This document shows positions 6,597-7,951 of a stretch of 7,951 nucleotides of DNA, piece after piece. Source of the DNA: Candidatus Paenalcaligenes intestinipullorum. GTDB lineage: Bacteria > Pseudomonadota > Gammaproteobacteria > Burkholderiales > Burkholderiaceae_B. Every line of letters starts with the position of its first letter. Position 1 is the stretch's first letter. The position numbers were made by a program, and so were the translations under genes. The stretch covers positions 1 to 7,951 of the forward strand of contig DWUQ01000193.1 of the NCBI GenBank assembly GCA_019120675.1, read 5' to 3'. The notes under the pieces are model-generated. The model was not told where the DNA came from. It saw only the letters and a program-made list of their open reading frames with translations, and ran no database searches.

Positions 6597-7550
6597 TTAG
6601 GAAACGACAGGGTCCGGATCAGCATGAGCCTGCCACAGCAAAGGATTGCCTTGCACACGGCCATAGCCCTCTTCGCCCATGAGCACATCCAGCGCTAAGG
6701 AAGCCAGGTCATCCGCTACAGGGTCGACCCCCAATTGCTTTTCTTGGTAGAAGATTTTGCGATAACTGTGGCAGTGGTCGCAGGACTCGGCCTTGATACC
6801 GGCTGGGCCGTCTTCAATTTCGTGATAATAAATATTTTTGGTGCTTTCGCAGTGCGAGCAGGTGACTCGGACCAAATGCCATTCTAGAGCACACAACGGG
6901 CAGCATAAATAGCGGCATCCATCTTGGCGGCCACCAATCCGTACGATACTGCTAAGGGGTAAGGTGCCGCAGCTGGGGCAGACGCCAAATGGCGTGCCCA
7001 TTGGAATGTCGGTTTCCTTGAGCGAAGTCAGTAAGTTTGTCCAATGCACTTGCAACGCGGCCATCACAAATGGAGCCCAAGCGGCTGGTTCGTTGGGCCC
7101 AAGCTGCCCGCGTAAAACCGATTCGGCCAGCTGCTCTAACTGCTGTGGCTGCTCTGTGCAAGCGGTCAGAATGGTTTGACAAACGCCTTGGGCCTCACTG
7201 GGTAACGTGCTCACGTTCAGCATATGTTGCATCAGCTGTGCAAGACTGGTGTGCCAACTGGCCTCTCGCGGCCAACTGCTGGCCAGCAACGGCGGCATGC
7301 GATGAGTGTGAGCCGTATCAATAGCGGCCGGACTAAGCGGTGCTGGCTCCAAGTGATTCAGCACCAATTGTTGGCCATCTGCCAAATGCGCCAACAGCTC
7401 TAAGTACCCCGCTGCAGGGTGTTCCGTAGCCAACTGGCGTAAGCGCTGGGCGCGATCTTTAAACAAACTCGTGCGCTCGGGCAAGCGCAAACGGGGGATC
7501 GAGGTGTGATCCAGACCTTCAATTTCTCCGCGAGGTAAAATACGTGGCAC
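6597..7550 (-). CDS. fdhE: Formate dehydrogenase accessory protein FdhE
   Basis: FdhE is a cytoplasmic, rubredoxin-like metal-binding protein needed for active respiratory (FDH-N/FDH-O type) formate dehydrogenase; it binds the catalytic subunit. The predicted protein has 317 residues, near the family's usual length. An N-terminal helical part (1-185) precedes four CxxC motifs: CPSC 191-194, CPLC 217-220, CSHC 231-234 and CDHC 257-260. The conserved C-terminal part reads KIFYQEKQLGVDPVADDLAS and then EEGYGR..GNPLL, as in E. coli FdhE. The start is GTG at 7550, with AGGAG (7560-7556) five bases upstream. It lies just downstream of a cytochrome b subunit of the same enzyme and just upstream of selA, which ties enzyme maturation to Sec synthesis. 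Its ribosome site directly touches the T-tract of a terminator-like hairpin, so it may be made at lower levels than the structural subunits. Confidence 0.96.
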   Translation of the reverse strand: MPRILPRGEIEGLDHTSIPRLRLPERTSLFKDRAQRLRQLATEHPAAGYLELLAHLADGQQLVLNHLEPAPLSPAAIDTAHTHRMPPLLASSWPREASWHTSLAQLMQHMLNVSTLPSEAQGVCQTILTACTEQPQQLEQLAESVLRGQLGPNEPAAWAPFVMAALQVHWTNLLTSLKETDIPMGTPFGVCPSCGTLPLSSIVRIGGRQDGCRYLCCPLCALEWHLVRVTCSHCESTKNIYYHEIEDGPAGIKAESCDHCHSYRKIFYQEKQLGVDPVADDLASLALDVLMGEEGYGRVQGNPLLWQAHADPDPVVS

Positions 7551-7555
7551 GGTAA

Positions 7556-7560
7556 CTCCT
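7556..7560 (-). promoter_or_regulatory. Shine-Dalgarno of fdhE, abutting the terminator T-tract
   Basis: AGGAG stands five bases before GTG 7550-7548 and decides that start. The T-tract of the upstream hairpin ends at 7561, the very next base. No separate promoter can fit between terminator and ribosome site. Confidence 0.8.
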
Positions 7561-7591
7561 AAAAAGAAAAAGGGTACCCCGTGGGGTACCC
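7561..7591 (-). terminator. Rho-independent terminator or attenuator between the formate dehydrogenase subunit gene and fdhE
   Basis: On the minus strand, GGGTACCCC and GGGGTACCC (7591-7583 and 7580-7572) form a perfect stem. Realistically this is 8 bp with a four-base loop. TTTTTCTTTTT (7571-7561) follows at once. The stem begins 19 bases after the cytochrome b stop codon. It faces transcription leaving the formate dehydrogenase genes. Transcripts reaching fdhE and the sel genes from upstream must read through it, so partial attenuation is the likely effect. Confidence 0.85.
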
Positions 7592-7599
7592 ATGGATCA

Positions 7600-7628
7600 T
7601 GACGTCTAGCTTAATACTTTTTGACGTC
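7600..7628. repeat. Two TGACGTC sites 22 bp apart across the cytochrome b stop codon
   Basis: TGACGTC occurs at 7600-7606 and again at 7622-7628, two helical turns apart, and each contains the palindrome GACGTC. One copy lies in the last codons of the cytochrome b gene and the other just after it. They could be an operator pair, a weak RNA hairpin with a 16-base loop, or chance. No known regulator site is recognised. Confidence 0.25.
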
Positions 7629-7951
7629 GTCGTGGGGTTGCTTGCGCGCCCACTCACGGAACCATAAACGGTGATGCTTCCAAGCCCAACCGGGGGTGAC
7701 CCAGCCGCGCGTCATGGCCTGGATTGAGCCTTTGACCCAAAATGCGGCATACACGTGCACAATAATTGAGCAAATGATGCCAAAGGCTGCGAGTGCGTGG
7801 AGCACTGTCGCAATACGGATCACACCAATGGAAAAGTACATAGAAAACAGCGACCGCCACATCACGATGCCGGTCAGCAGCAGCGTGATCATGCACAGGA
7901 CCAGAATCCAAAACAGCACTTTTTGGCCAGCGTTGTACTTGCCTACGGGGG
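7611..7951 (-). CDS. fdoI: Formate dehydrogenase gamma subunit (cytochrome b556), C-terminal part; gene continues beyond the window
   Basis: About 112 C-terminal residues are present; the frame runs off the right edge. It reads GKYNAGQKVLFW, then a membrane helix (ILVLCMITLLLTGIVMW), then a stretch from MYFSIGVIRIA into HALAAFGIICSIIVHVYAAFW. It ends in a cytoplasmic tail with WVKGSIQAMTRGWVTPGWAWKHH. All of this matches the membrane subunit of FDH-N/FDH-O. The two His in HALAAF and IIVHVY are 14 apart, as are the E. coli heme-b ligands His155 and His169. The subunit takes electrons from the Fe-S beta subunit and reduces quinone in the inner membrane. Whether it is the FdnI or FdoI ortholog cannot be told. 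The catalytic alpha subunit, usually a UGA-containing selenoprotein, should lie upstream, outside the window. Confidence 0.93.
   Translation of the reverse strand, partial: PVGKYNAGQKVLFWILVLCMITLLLTGIVMWRSLFSMYFSIGVIRIATVLHALAAFGIICSIIVHVYAAFWVKGSIQAMTRGWVTPGWAWKHHRLWFREWARKQPHDDVKKY

Overview
The window suggests a Gram-negative proteobacterium, most likely a betaproteobacterium of the Burkholderiales/Alcaligenaceae kind. This is inferred from moderately high GC, E. coli-like Sel and Fdh proteins, and the gene types present. No marker in the window fixes the genus.

Nearly everything from about 860 to 7951 lies on the minus strand and concerns selenocysteine and formate oxidation. Read in the direction of transcription (right to left), it holds the 3' end of a membrane formate dehydrogenase cytochrome b subunit, a hairpin plus T-tract terminator/attenuator, fdhE, selA, selB (ATGA overlap with selA), the selenocysteine tRNA gene selC (one base after the selB stop), a 97-base gap, selD, a CorA-type metal transporter gene, and perhaps a 31-codon ORF overlapping its stop. 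All four bacterial Sec genes are thus contiguous and sit next to the enzyme that most often needs Sec. SelD makes selenophosphate. SelA converts Ser-tRNA(Sec) (the selC product) to Sec-tRNA(Sec). SelB carries it to UGA codons that are followed by a SECIS. FdhE helps mature the formate dehydrogenase. The catalytic subunit gene should lie just beyond the right edge and should contain an in-frame UGA.

The most interesting unexplained signal is in the selC-selD gap. A GGAGG Shine-Dalgarno precedes a four-codon ORF (Met-His-Phe-Gly) that ends in UGA. Five bases later comes a small bulged hairpin resembling the upper part of a bacterial SECIS. Readthrough of that UGA would carry ribosomes over the selD start in another frame, so this is a candidate Sec-sensing leader for selD. 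This is a hypothesis from sequence only.

The left end (3-845, plus strand) is the 3' part of an unrelated convergent gene. It looks like the C-terminal regulatory half of a SAM-dependent methyltransferase. No gene-free stretch exceeds about 110 bases, and no mobile element, CRISPR array or rRNA is visible.
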